A stretch of DNA of 64,000 nucleotides from Nocardioides nematodiphilus (GTDB lineage Bacteria; Actinomycetota; Actinomycetes; Propionibacteriales; Nocardioidaceae), in assembly GCF_020216525.1 (NCBI RefSeq), contig NZ_JAIWOY010000001.1, positions 434,001 to 498,000 on the forward strand, in the 5' to 3' direction. Both the position numbers and the translations under genes were made by a program. Shown here piece after piece: positions 1 to 7,961 of the stretch. The number at the start of each line of letters is the position of its first letter. Position 1 is the first letter of the stretch. The notes below the pieces were generated by a model. That model was not told the DNA's origin, did no database searches, and saw nothing but the letters and a program-made list of their open reading frames with translations.

Positions 1-883
1 CGTCGCGCTGGCGCCGCGTGGCGCGGCGCTTCTGGTCCTTCTCCAGGGCGGACAGCGCCGGGGCGTACTCGCGCGGGCGGCGGCCCCGCTCCACCACGCC
101 GTACGCGGTGTCGAGATCGGCCTTCTCCTGTGCGTCGAGCTCGATGGTGACGGCGTCGGCCTCCGCCTTGCTCACCTCGGTGAGGTGGGCGGCGGCGCGC
201 ATGCACGCCCCGAGCGAGTCGAGCCCGCCGGCGATCGAGACGATCTCGCTGCGCCGCTTGCGGGTGGCCTCGTCGCGGGCGAGCGCCTTGGCCCGGCCGA
301 TGTGGCCCTGGCTGGCTCGGGCGGCGTACGAGGCGAGCGCGGGGTCGACGCCGTGGCGCTCGACCAGGAAGGCGGCGACATCGGCGGTGGTCGGCGTGGA
401 CAGCGTGACCAGACGGCAGCGGCTGCGGATGGTGGGCAGCACGTCCTCGACGCTGGGGGCGCAGAGCATCCAGACCGTGCGCGCGCCAGGCTCCTCGATC
501 GCCTTGAGCAGGGCGTTGTTGGCCTGCTCGGTGAGCCGGTCGGCGTCCTCGACGACGAGGATCTGCCAGCGGTCACCGACCGGCGAGAGCGCGGAGGTAC
601 GGACCAGGTCGCGGACGTCGTCGACCCCGAGGGTGAGCTTCTCGGTGCGGACGAGCTTCACATCCGCGTGACTGCTGGCCAGGACGGTGTGGCACTCGTG
701 GCACGTCCCGCAACCGCCCTGCGGGCACTGGAGGGCGGCGGCGAAGGCGATCGCGGCATTGGAGCGGCCCGAGCCGGGCGGGCCGACGAAGAGCCACGAC
801 TGGGTCATGCCCTTGCCCGCGGCCGCCGAGCGCAGGGTGTCGATGACGTGGCGCTGCCCGACCAGTGAGTCCCAGACGGTCAC
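1..883 (-). CDS. holB: DNA polymerase III delta' subunit (3' end cut by window edge)
   Basis: Clamp-loader delta' subunit of the replicative polymerase. The 294 visible codons begin with GTG at 883 and run off the window start with no stop, so the C-terminus is missing. The N-terminus has the AAA+ Walker A-like stretch PPGSGRSN. It is followed by a four-cysteine zinc module (CPQGGCGTCHEC), and LVVEDADRLTEQANNALLKAIEEP is the conserved Walker B/SRC-containing region. The start overlaps the tmk stop as GTGA, so the two are probably translationally coupled. The tmk-holB pairing is usual in actinobacteria. Identity is secure; only the missing end limits the call. Confidence 0.95.
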   Translation of the reverse strand, partial: MTVWDSLVGQRHVIDTLRSAAAGKGMTQSWLFVGPPGSGRSNAAIAFAAALQCPQGGCGTCHECHTVLASSHADVKLVRTEKLTLGVDDVRDLVRTSALSPVGDRWQILVVEDADRLTEQANNALLKAIEEPGARTVWMLCAPSVEDVLPTIRSRCRLVTLSTPTTADVAAFLVERHGVDPALASYAARASQGHIGRAKALARDEATRKRRSEIVSIAGGLDSLGACMRAAAHLTEVSKAEADAVTIELDAQEKADLDTAYGVVERGRRPREYAPALSALEKDQKRRATRRQRD

Positions 884-1539
884 GGGCGCACCTTCCGGGC
901 GGCCAGGGCGAGCAGCGGCTCGAGGCGCGTACGGATGGCGTCGTGGATCTCCGCGATCGGGGCGCGGGCGTCGAGGACCAGGTAGTGCTCCGGGTCGTGC
1001 TTCGCCATCGCGACGAACGCCTCGCGTACGCGCTGGTGGAACGCGAGGGACTCCCCCTCGATCCGGTCGCGGCCCTCGAACCGGCCCAGACCGGCGGCGG
1101 GCTCGAGGTCCAGGACGACGGTCAGGTGGGGGCGCAGGTCGCCGGTGGCCCAGCGGGCCACCTGCTCGACCTCGTCGACGGCCAGGGAGCGGCCGGCGCC
1201 CTGGTAGGCCAACGTCGAGTCGACGTAGCGGTCGGTGATGACGACCTCACCGCGCGCCAGCGCGGGCAGCACGAGGGTCTCGACGTGCTCGGCCTTGTCG
1301 GCGGCGTAGAGCAGGGCCTCGGTCTTGTCCGCCAGCGCACCCGTCTCGGGCGAGAGGACGATGCGGCGCAGCTCCTTGCCGACCGGGGTGTCGCCGGGCT
1401 CGAAGGTGAGCACGACGCCGTACCCGGCCTCGCTCAGCGCCTCGCGCAGCAGCCGCGACTGGGTCGACTTGCCGGAGCCCTCGCCGCCCTCGAGACAGAC
1501 GAAGACCCCACGCTCGGCGTAGACCCCAGGAGAGCTCAT
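880..1539 (-). CDS. tmk: Thymidylate kinase
   Basis: Phosphorylates dTMP to dTDP in the cytoplasm for dTTP synthesis. The 219-aa protein has the P-loop GGEGSGKST at residues 18-26, the DRY motif with SxxAYQGAGR in the middle, and a lid-like segment with ARATGDLRP-type residues; length is typical. The ATG start is 7 bases after a -10-like TAGGGT, so the mRNA is probably leaderless. It leads a tmk-holB pair joined by a GTGA overlap. Confidence 0.96.
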   Translation of the reverse strand: MSSPGVYAERGVFVCLEGGEGSGKSTQSRLLREALSEAGYGVVLTFEPGDTPVGKELRRIVLSPETGALADKTEALLYAADKAEHVETLVLPALARGEVVITDRYVDSTLAYQGAGRSLAVDEVEQVARWATGDLRPHLTVVLDLEPAAGLGRFEGRDRIEGESLAFHQRVREAFVAMAKHDPEHYLVLDARAPIAEIHDAIRTRLEPLLALAARKVRP

Positions 1540-1546
1540 GCGGGCA

Positions 1547-1552
1547 ACCCTA
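1547..1552 (-). promoter_or_regulatory. -10 element of leaderless tmk promoter
   Basis: TAGGGT on the minus strand lies exactly 7 bases before the tmk ATG, which puts the expected transcription start on the start codon. It overlaps the last bases of the upstream hydrolase gene. No convincing -35 element is visible. Confidence 0.6.
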
Positions 1553-2389
1553 CGGGGCGACTCGGACAGTCTTGAGCCAGTCCGTGATCAGCGGCACGAC
1601 CGGGTCGGTCTGCTTGGCCCACTTGAAGTGATCGATGCCGGGCTCCTCGACGTGCACGCGCGTCACGGTGGCGGCGGCGAGCTTGTCCACCAGGCCGTCG
1701 ACCGAGGAGATCGGCGCCAGCCAGTCGTCCTCGATCGAGATCGCGAGGACCGGGATCTCGAGGTCGGCCAGGCCGGCGTCGCCGCCCGCGAAGCGGCCCG
1801 TACGGGCGAGGTGGCCCCAGTCGCGCATCAGCCCACGCGCCTCGCGACCGGCGAAGTTGAGCCGCTCGCCGGGGAAGTGGCCGACGATGCGGGCGACCAG
1901 CGGGAACCCGTACGCGGCGACGAGCAGCTTGCGGCTGAAGTCGCGCCAGTGCGGCGTGCCGGATCCGACGAAGATCAGGCCGGCGAGCGCGTCCGGGCGC
2001 CGCGCGGCGTACAGCGAGGCGATCTGACCGCCGAGGCTGTGGCCGAGCACCACCACGCGCGCGCCCGGCAGCTCGGCCCGGACCGCGTCGACGGCCAGGC
2101 CGAGGTCGGCGACCAGGTCCGCGTACCCGAACGTGTAGGCGCGGGACGGGAGGCGGCCACCCGTCGCCTCATGGCCGCGCTGCTCGGAGACCGCCGCGTG
2201 CACGCCGGCGGCGGCGAGCGCCTCCAGGAGCGGCGGGTAGTAGCGCGCCTTCATGCCCATCGCAGGCTGGACGAGGACCACCGGAGCCGTCGGGCCGGCG
2301 TCGACCGCCCGGACGATGGTCACGGTGAAGGACGTGCCCTCCTCGCGCTCGAGGACGATCTCGGTGTGACGCAGGGGTGCAGCGGTCAT
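1550..2389 (-). CDS. Alpha/beta hydrolase
   Basis: Serine hydrolase of the alpha/beta fold, 279 aa. The nucleophile elbow is GHSLGGQ, and a nearby VLVQPAMGMKARYY segment fits the oxyanion region. A late D (SIEDDWLAP) and H (EPGIDHFKW) can complete the triad. The substrate is unknown; family members are esterases, lipases or peptidases. The ATG overlaps the topA stop as ATGA, so it is read as the second gene of a topA operon. Confidence 0.88.
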   Translation of the reverse strand: MTAAPLRHTEIVLEREEGTSFTVTIVRAVDAGPTAPVVLVQPAMGMKARYYPPLLEALAAAGVHAAVSEQRGHEATGGRLPSRAYTFGYADLVADLGLAVDAVRAELPGARVVVLGHSLGGQIASLYAARRPDALAGLIFVGSGTPHWRDFSRKLLVAAYGFPLVARIVGHFPGERLNFAGREARGLMRDWGHLARTGRFAGGDAGLADLEIPVLAISIEDDWLAPISSVDGLVDKLAAATVTRVHVEEPGIDHFKWAKQTDPVVPLITDWLKTVRVAP

Positions 2390-5085
2390 GCCTTCTTCGC
2401 AGCAGCCTTCTTCGTGGTGGTCTTCTTGGCCGTCGACTTCTTCGCTGCCGTCTTGGTGGTCTTCTTGGCAGCCTTCTTGGCCGTCTTCTTCGCCGGGCCC
2501 TTGGCGCGCTTCTCGGCGAGCAGCTCGGCGGCGCGCTCGATCGTCATCGTCTCGATGGCGTCGTCCTTGCGCAGGGTCGCGTTGTACTCACCGTCGGTGA
2601 CGTACGCGCCGAAGCGACCGTCCTTGATCACGACCGGCTGGCCGGAGACCGGGTCCGGGCCGAGCTCCTTGAGCGGCGCGGCGGCCGCTGCGCGACCCCG
2701 CTGCTTGGGCTGGGCGTAGATCGCCTGGGCCTCCTCGAGGGTGACCGTGAGGAGCTGCTCCTCGGAGGTCAGCGAGCGCGAGTCGGTGCCCTTCTTGAGG
2801 TACGGGCCGTAGCGGCCGTTCTGGGCGGTGATCTCCTCGCCGTCCTCGCCGACGCCGACGACGCGCGGCAGGCTCAGGAGCTTGATCGCGTCGTCGAGGG
2901 TGATCGTGTCGAGGGTCATCGACTTGAAGAGCGATCCCGTACGGGCCTTGGCCTTCTTCGGGGCGTCCTCGGGCAGCAGCTCGGTGACGTACGGGCCGTA
3001 CCGGCCGCTCTTGGCGACGACCTCGAGACCGCTCTCGGGGTGCTTGCCGAGGTGGATCTCCTCGCCGGCGGGGTTGGCGAAGAGCTCCTTGGCCTTCTCC
3101 AAAGTCAGCTCGTCGGGCGGCAGGTCGTCGGGCACGTTGGCCCGTACGGTCGCGCCGTCCTCGCCGTCGGGTCCGGGGCCCTCGATGTAGGGGCCGTAGC
3201 GCCCGACGCGCAGCGCGATGCCGCTGTCGGGGCCGCCGATCGGGAAGGTCGCCAGCTCCCGGGCGTCGATCTCGCCGAGCTCGTCGACGAGCTTCTTGAG
3301 GCCGTCGATCTTGTCGGAGCCGTAGTAGAACTCGTGCAGCTCGGAGACCCGGTCCTTCTGGCCGTTGGCGATCTCGTCGAGGACGGACTCGAGCAGCGCG
3401 GTGAAGTCGTAGTCGATCAGCCGCTCGAAGTGCTCCTTGAGCAGGCGCACCACGGAGAAGGCGATCCAGGCCGGCACCAGGGCCGTGCCCTTCTTGTAGA
3501 CGTAGCCGCGGTTGAGGATCGTGCCGATGATCGAGGCGTACGTGGAGGGGCGGCCGATCTCGCGCTCCTCGAGCTCCTTGATCAAGGTGGCCTCGGTGTA
3601 GCGCGCCGGCGGGCGGGTCTCGTGACCCTCCGCGCTCAGGCTGGCGGCGCTGACCGCGTCGCCCTGCTGCAGGTTCGGCAGGCGGGTCTCGGCGTCGTCG
3701 CGCTCGGCGTCGGCGGCGTCGGTGCCCTCGACGTACGCCTTGAGGAAGCCGTGGAAGGTGATCGTGCGACCGCTGGTCGAGAAGACGACGTCCTCGCCGC
3801 TCGTCGCGGTGCCGCCGAGGCGGATGGTGACGGTGTTGCCGACGGCGTCCTTCATCTGGGAGGCGACGGTGCGCATCCAGATCAGCTCGTAGAGCCGGAA
3901 CTGGTCGCCGGTCAGGCCGGTCTGCGCCGGCGTGCGGAAGCTGTCGCCGGCCGGTCGGATCGCCTCGTGGGCCTCCTGCGCGTTCTTCACCTTGGAGGCG
4001 TAGACGCGGGGGCTGTCGGGCAGGTACTCGGCGCCGTAGAGCTCGCGGACCTGGCTGCGCGCGGCGTCGATCGCGGCACCGGACAGCGTGGTGCTGTCGG
4101 TACGCATGTAGGTGATGTAGCCGTTCTCGTACAGGCGCTGGGCGACGCTCATCGTGACGCTGGCGCTCATGCCGAGCTTGCGGCTGGACTCCTGCTGCAG
4201 GGTGGTGGTGCGGAACGGGGCGTACGGGCTGCGGCGGTAGGGCTTGGACTCCACCGAGCGGATGTCATACGTGCTTTCGCTGAGCGCGGCGACGAGGGCC
4301 TCGGCGCGGGTGCGGTCGAGGTGGACGACATCACTCTTGGCCTTCAGGGCGCCGGTGTTGTCGAAGTCGGTGCCGCGCGCGATGCGGGCGCCGTCGATGC
4401 TGTGCAGCTTCGCCGGGAACATCCGCTGGTCCTGCTTGGCGCCGGCGTCGAAGGTGCCCTCGAGGTCCCAGTAGGTGGCCTGGCGGAAGGCCATCCGCTC
4501 GGTCTCGCGGTCGACGACGAGGCGGGTCGCGACGGACTGGACGCGGCCCGCGGAGAGGCCGGACATGACCTTCTTCCACAGCACCGGGGAGACCTCGTAG
4601 CCGTAGAGGCGGTCGAGGATGCGACGCGCCTCCTGGGCCTCGACGAGGTCCATGTCGAGCTCGCGCGGGTTGGCGGCGGCGGCGAGGATCGCCGGCTCGG
4701 TGATCTCGTGGAAGACCATCCGCTTGACCGGGATGCCCTTCTTCGGCTTGAGCTCGTCGAGCAGGTGCCAGGCGATCGCCTCCCCCTCGCGGTCCTCATC
4801 GGTGGCGAGGAAGAGCTCGTCGGCGTCCTTCAGGAGGCTCTTGAGCTTGGTCATGTGGGACTTCTTGTCCCGGGGCACGACGTAATAGGGCTCGAAGCCG
4901 TTCTCCACGTCGACCCCGAGGCGGCCCCAGGGCTTGTCCTTGATCGCGGCCGGGGTGTCGGCGGCACTCTGCGGCAGGTCGCGGATGTGGCCGATGGAAG
5001 CCTCGACGACGTACCCCTTGCCGAGGTAGTCGCCGATCTTGCGCGCTTTCGCCGGGGACTCGACGATCACCAGTTTGTGTGCCAC
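2386..5085 (-). CDS. topA: DNA topoisomerase I
   Basis: Type IA topoisomerase that relaxes negative supercoils. I start it at GTG 5085 (899 aa, VAHKLVIVESPAKA), because the Toprim strand follows at once and a TACCGT -10 lies 7 bases upstream; the longer open frame to 5166 adds only unlikely residues. Toprim acidic residues are in ATDEDREGEA (about residues 94-103), and the catalytic tyrosine is in YITYMRTDST (about residue 326). The C-terminus has several GRYGPY repeats and then a Lys/Ala-rich tail typical of actinobacterial TopA. The stop overlaps the hydrolase start (ATGA). Confidence 0.98.
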   Translation of the reverse strand: MAHKLVIVESPAKARKIGDYLGKGYVVEASIGHIRDLPQSAADTPAAIKDKPWGRLGVDVENGFEPYYVVPRDKKSHMTKLKSLLKDADELFLATDEDREGEAIAWHLLDELKPKKGIPVKRMVFHEITEPAILAAAANPRELDMDLVEAQEARRILDRLYGYEVSPVLWKKVMSGLSAGRVQSVATRLVVDRETERMAFRQATYWDLEGTFDAGAKQDQRMFPAKLHSIDGARIARGTDFDNTGALKAKSDVVHLDRTRAEALVAALSESTYDIRSVESKPYRRSPYAPFRTTTLQQESSRKLGMSASVTMSVAQRLYENGYITYMRTDSTTLSGAAIDAARSQVRELYGAEYLPDSPRVYASKVKNAQEAHEAIRPAGDSFRTPAQTGLTGDQFRLYELIWMRTVASQMKDAVGNTVTIRLGGTATSGEDVVFSTSGRTITFHGFLKAYVEGTDAADAERDDAETRLPNLQQGDAVSAASLSAEGHETRPPARYTEATLIKELEEREIGRPSTYASIIGTILNRGYVYKKGTALVPAWIAFSVVRLLKEHFERLIDYDFTALLESVLDEIANGQKDRVSELHEFYYGSDKIDGLKKLVDELGEIDARELATFPIGGPDSGIALRVGRYGPYIEGPGPDGEDGATVRANVPDDLPPDELTLEKAKELFANPAGEEIHLGKHPESGLEVVAKSGRYGPYVTELLPEDAPKKAKARTGSLFKSMTLDTITLDDAIKLLSLPRVVGVGEDGEEITAQNGRYGPYLKKGTDSRSLTSEEQLLTVTLEEAQAIYAQPKQRGRAAAAAPLKELGPDPVSGQPVVIKDGRFGAYVTDGEYNATLRKDDAIETMTIERAAELLAEKRAKGPAKKTAKKAAKKTTKTAAKKSTAKKTTTKKAAAKKA

Positions 5086-5092
5086 GGAGCGA

Positions 5093-5098
5093 ACGGTA
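5093..5098 (-). promoter_or_regulatory. -10 element of leaderless topA promoter
   Basis: TACCGT on the minus strand, followed by exactly 7 bases and then the GTG start of topA. It supports the shorter TopA start. Confidence 0.55.
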
Positions 5099-5194
5099 GC
5101 GCGTGCATGCCAGATCAAAACTGTCGGAGGCGTCTGGCACGGTCGTCCTCGGACGGCGAGACCCATCCATCGAGCACCACCGGAGGTCTTGCAG

Positions 5195-5857
5195 ATGCAC
5201 TACTACGACTGCCCCTGCGACGAGTGTCGCCAGGCCAGCGACAGCGCGCTCCACGAGCGCCTGATCACGCTCATCGAACGTCTCGAGCAGGAGCTCGACC
5301 GACCCCCGGTCAAGGAGTACGAGCGCGCGCTGGGGTGGCTCGCCGGCGTCTGCGGGAGCTATGACGCGGTGATGGCTCTCGGCACGGGTCCACTGCGCGG
5401 AGAGGTGACCCTGCCCGCGGAGCCACGGGTGGGGGAGGTGGCCACGTTGCTGCGCACGCTCGCCGCCGACCTCTTCTGCCCGGAGATGGAGGTGGCGTTC
5501 CTGCGCGGCCTCGTCCTCGTCTGGACGCTCGATCCCGGGGCGGTGCTGTCGCCGGTGTCGGCGTCCTATGTCGCGGCCGGGGTGGCGTGGGCGATCGGCG
5601 AGGCCAACGGCGTGGTCGGGTCGACCGGGGTGACGTCACCCGCGATCAAGCGGGCGCTGGGCACGCCCGGTGGGGCCGCGATGTACGCCCGGCCGATCCG
5701 GCGCGCGCTGATCGGCCTGTGGGAGTGGGGCGATGGCGGAAGCAGGCTGGCCGTCTACGGCGACCCGAGCATCCTCACCTCATCCACCCGACGGGCGCTG
5801 ATCCGGGTGCGCGATCGTGCGCTGGCCGCCCGGGAGCTGGACAGGGAGGCGGCGTGA
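5195..5857 (+). CDS. Hypothetical protein with N-terminal CPCDEC motif
   Basis: A 220-aa protein I do not recognise. ATG 5195 is chosen because CGGAGG lies 8 bases upstream (5181-5186); the frame is open further upstream but without a good site. The N-terminus is MHYYDCPCDECRQAS, a tight cluster of three cysteines that could bind metal. The rest is mostly alpha-helical with no signal peptide or clear membrane span. A middle segment (about residues 70-160) is rich in small residues. It is divergent from topA across about 110 bp and convergent with the methyltransferase. Confidence 0.75.
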   Translation: MHYYDCPCDECRQASDSALHERLITLIERLEQELDRPPVKEYERALGWLAGVCGSYDAVMALGTGPLRGEVTLPAEPRVGEVATLLRTLAADLFCPEMEVAFLRGLVLVWTLDPGAVLSPVSASYVAAGVAWAIGEANGVVGSTGVTSPAIKRALGTPGGAAMYARPIRRALIGLWEWGDGGSRLAVYGDPSILTSSTRRALIRVRDRALAARELDREAA

Positions 5858-5869
5858 GCGCCGTGGGCG

Positions 5870-7360
5870 TCAGTCCTTGGTCAGGAAGCCCTCGCGGACG
5901 AGCTCCTGGGCGACCGGGAGGTACGTCGCGCGGGTCTCCGCGGCGTCGGCCTCGAGGATCTCGGCGAGCGCGTCCAGGATCTGGCCGAGGGTGAGGTCGC
6001 CGTCGCAAGCGCCGACGAGGGCCGCCTCGACGGTGTCGGCCTGTCGGGCGCGGCGCAGGCCGCGCTGCTGGCGCAGAACGACGGCCGAGGGGTCCTCGGC
6101 GCCCGGAGCGCCAAGGGTCTCCTGCTGGATGTCGTTGGGCCGGACCAGCCGGTCACCGAGACCGACCTCGGCGTGGGCGACCTCGCCCCACGCACCGAGC
6201 GCCGGCGCGATGGGCTGCTCGACCTCGTAGGGCCACTCGAGGAAGTCGTGCCGAGCGGTGGAGGCGTTGGACTTGTGGAGGTTGATCCAGCCGAAGCCGA
6301 CGCCCTCGATGCCCTGCCGCTCGAACCAGTCGAGCCAGGTCTCGTAGCGGTGTCGGTAGTCGTCGATGTGGGCGGCGCCAGTGGACGGATGATGGCCGGC
6401 GTCCTTGAGCCACAGCTCGACGTAGGAGGCCGGGTCGAGGATCTCGCGCTGGACGACGAACGCGTCGGCCTGTTCCTCGTTGCCTTCCATCCAGGCGGCC
6501 AGGCGCTCGTCCCACGGCATCTCCTTGGAGATGATCCAGTTCGCCAGGATCTGGCACCAGCCGCCGTCGGCGAGCAGGCTCGGCGCGGCACGGACGATGT
6601 CCTCGACGACCCGGTCGCCCGGGAGGCCGGAGTCGCGGTAGACCAGCCGCTCGCCGGTGGCCGGCGAGATCACGAACGGCGGGTTGGTCGCGATCAGGTC
6701 GAAGCGCTCGTCGGCGACCGGCTCGAAGAAGGAGCCGTCACGGACGTCGATCTTGTCAGCGACGCCGTTGAGAGCGGCGTTGAAGCGGGTGACCCACAGC
6801 GCGCGACGGTTGACGTCAGTGGCGACGACCTGGTCGCTGTGGGTGGCGAGGTGGAGTGCCTGGACGCCGCAGCCGGTGCCTAGGTCGAGGGAGCGGCCGA
6901 CCTGGTTGCGCAGGGTGAGCTGAGCCAGCGACGTGGACGCCGAGCTGATGCCGAGGACGTGGTCGGACCCGACCCGCTGCGGCAGCCCGTCGAGACCAGG
7001 GGTGAGGTCGGAGACGACCCAGAGGTGCGTGTCGTCGGCGGCGTAGGGACGTACGTCGAGGCGCGCGGCGACCTCGCCGACCGACTGGGCCAGGATCCCC
7101 TCCACGGAGAGCTTGTCGACCAGGCCCGGCAGCGCCTCCTCGGCCTGCTCGTGGCTGACGGGAGTCTGCAGCAGGAAGAGCCGCACGAGCGTCTCCAGCG
7201 GGGAGCCGCCGCGGGTGCGGACCAGACCGGGCACGGTCTCGTTGCGCGCCAGCGCGGTGTGCGCCAGCGGGCCGAGCAGCTCGGCGACGCCGTCGTAGGT
7301 GAAGCCGGCGCGCTCGAGCGCCTCACGGAGGCGGAGGGGAAGGTCGGTCAGGTCGCTCAC
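5870..7360 (-). CDS. Class I SAM-dependent methyltransferase with N-terminal extension
   Basis: A 496-aa protein. The first about 150 residues form a helical domain (DUF7059-like, from recall). A Rossmann methyltransferase domain follows, with motif I DLGTGCGVQALHLATHSD, motif II VATDVNRRAL and the catalytic NPPF loop (ATNPPFVIS) found in N5-glutamine and adenine/guanine methyltransferases. About 150 further residues are of unknown role. The target (protein glutamine, RNA or DNA) cannot be decided from sequence. The GTG start sits 7 bases after TAGGCT, so it is leaderless. Confidence 0.92.
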   Translation of the reverse strand: MSDLTDLPLRLREALERAGFTYDGVAELLGPLAHTALARNETVPGLVRTRGGSPLETLVRLFLLQTPVSHEQAEEALPGLVDKLSVEGILAQSVGEVAARLDVRPYAADDTHLWVVSDLTPGLDGLPQRVGSDHVLGISSASTSLAQLTLRNQVGRSLDLGTGCGVQALHLATHSDQVVATDVNRRALWVTRFNAALNGVADKIDVRDGSFFEPVADERFDLIATNPPFVISPATGERLVYRDSGLPGDRVVEDIVRAAPSLLADGGWCQILANWIISKEMPWDERLAAWMEGNEEQADAFVVQREILDPASYVELWLKDAGHHPSTGAAHIDDYRHRYETWLDWFERQGIEGVGFGWINLHKSNASTARHDFLEWPYEVEQPIAPALGAWGEVAHAEVGLGDRLVRPNDIQQETLGAPGAEDPSAVVLRQQRGLRRARQADTVEAALVGACDGDLTLGQILDALAEILEADAAETRATYLPVAQELVREGFLTKD

Positions 7361-7367
7361 GCGACCG

Positions 7368-7373
7368 AGCCTA
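7368..7373 (-). promoter_or_regulatory. -10 element of leaderless methyltransferase promoter
   Basis: TAGGCT on the minus strand, 7 bases before the GTG at 7360. It places the transcription start at the first codon. Confidence 0.65.
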
Positions 7374-7439
7374 GGCGACCGCGTGAGCGGCCGCGCGCGC
7401 GAGGCACGGGCTCAGGCGCCGACCGCGAACACGGCGGTC

Positions 7440-7456
7440 AGCGCGCGGAGCGCGCT
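7440..7456 (-). terminator. Possible stem-loop terminator after bldG
   Basis: AGCGCGC and GCGCGCT arms with a 3-base GGA loop, 20 bases after the bldG stop. There is no T tract, so termination is only a guess; it would separate bldG from the methyltransferase gene. Confidence 0.4.
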
Positions 7457-7476
7457 CAGCGGCGTGCGGGAGCAGA

Positions 7477-7815
7477 TCAGCCGGCGGCGACGGCGGCGTC
7501 GGCGCTCTGGTGGATGTCGAAGACCTTGGCCAGGCCGGTGATCCGGAAGATCTTCAGCAGCCGGTCCTGGGTGCACACCAGGCGCAGCGAGCCGTCGTGG
7601 GCGCGCACCTTCTTCAGGCCGCCGACGATCACACCCAGACCGGTGGAGTCGAGGAACTCGACCGCCTCGAGGTCGATGACGATGTCGTAGACGCCCGCTC
7701 CGACGAGCTCGGTGATCTTGTCGCGCAGCTTCGGCGCGGTGTAAACGTCGATCTCACCACCGACGGCAACCACGGTCGTCTCGCCGACCTCGCGGGTCGC
7801 AAGCGTCAGATCCAC
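7477..7815 (-). CDS. bldG: Anti-anti-sigma factor of the BldG type (STAS domain)
   Basis: A single STAS domain, 112 aa, that releases sigma factors by binding anti-sigma kinases. Compared from memory with Streptomyces BldG, the match is close along the whole length ([36 protein letters not shown]). The phosphorylated serine falls at Ser57 in DSTGLG, as in BldG. The GTG start has GGGAG about 8 bases upstream. In Streptomyces an RsbW-like anti-sigma gene follows bldG; here a methyltransferase follows instead, so the partner kinase must lie elsewhere. Confidence 0.93.
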   Translation of the reverse strand: MDLTLATREVGETTVVAVGGEIDVYTAPKLRDKITELVGAGVYDIVIDLEAVEFLDSTGLGVIVGGLKKVRAHDGSLRLVCTQDRLLKIFRITGLAKVFDIHQSADAAVAAG

Positions 7816-7961
7816 GTGTGAGCACTCCCTCGATGAGTCGCCGGCTGCTGTTAGCCGCCCTTATGTAACCACGCAACGGTTGCCTGCGGGTAAAGGTACG
7901 AAATACTGCCCAGTAGTTGTGGAAAACTCGGCAACTGGGTCTCTTTTGGCACAATCTGGGA

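Noticed and set aside
2377..5364. Long plus-strand open frame of about 995 codons opposite topA
   Set aside because: It mirrors topA in a high-GC antisense frame, with Leu/Arg/Gly/Val-rich composition and no recognisable motif.
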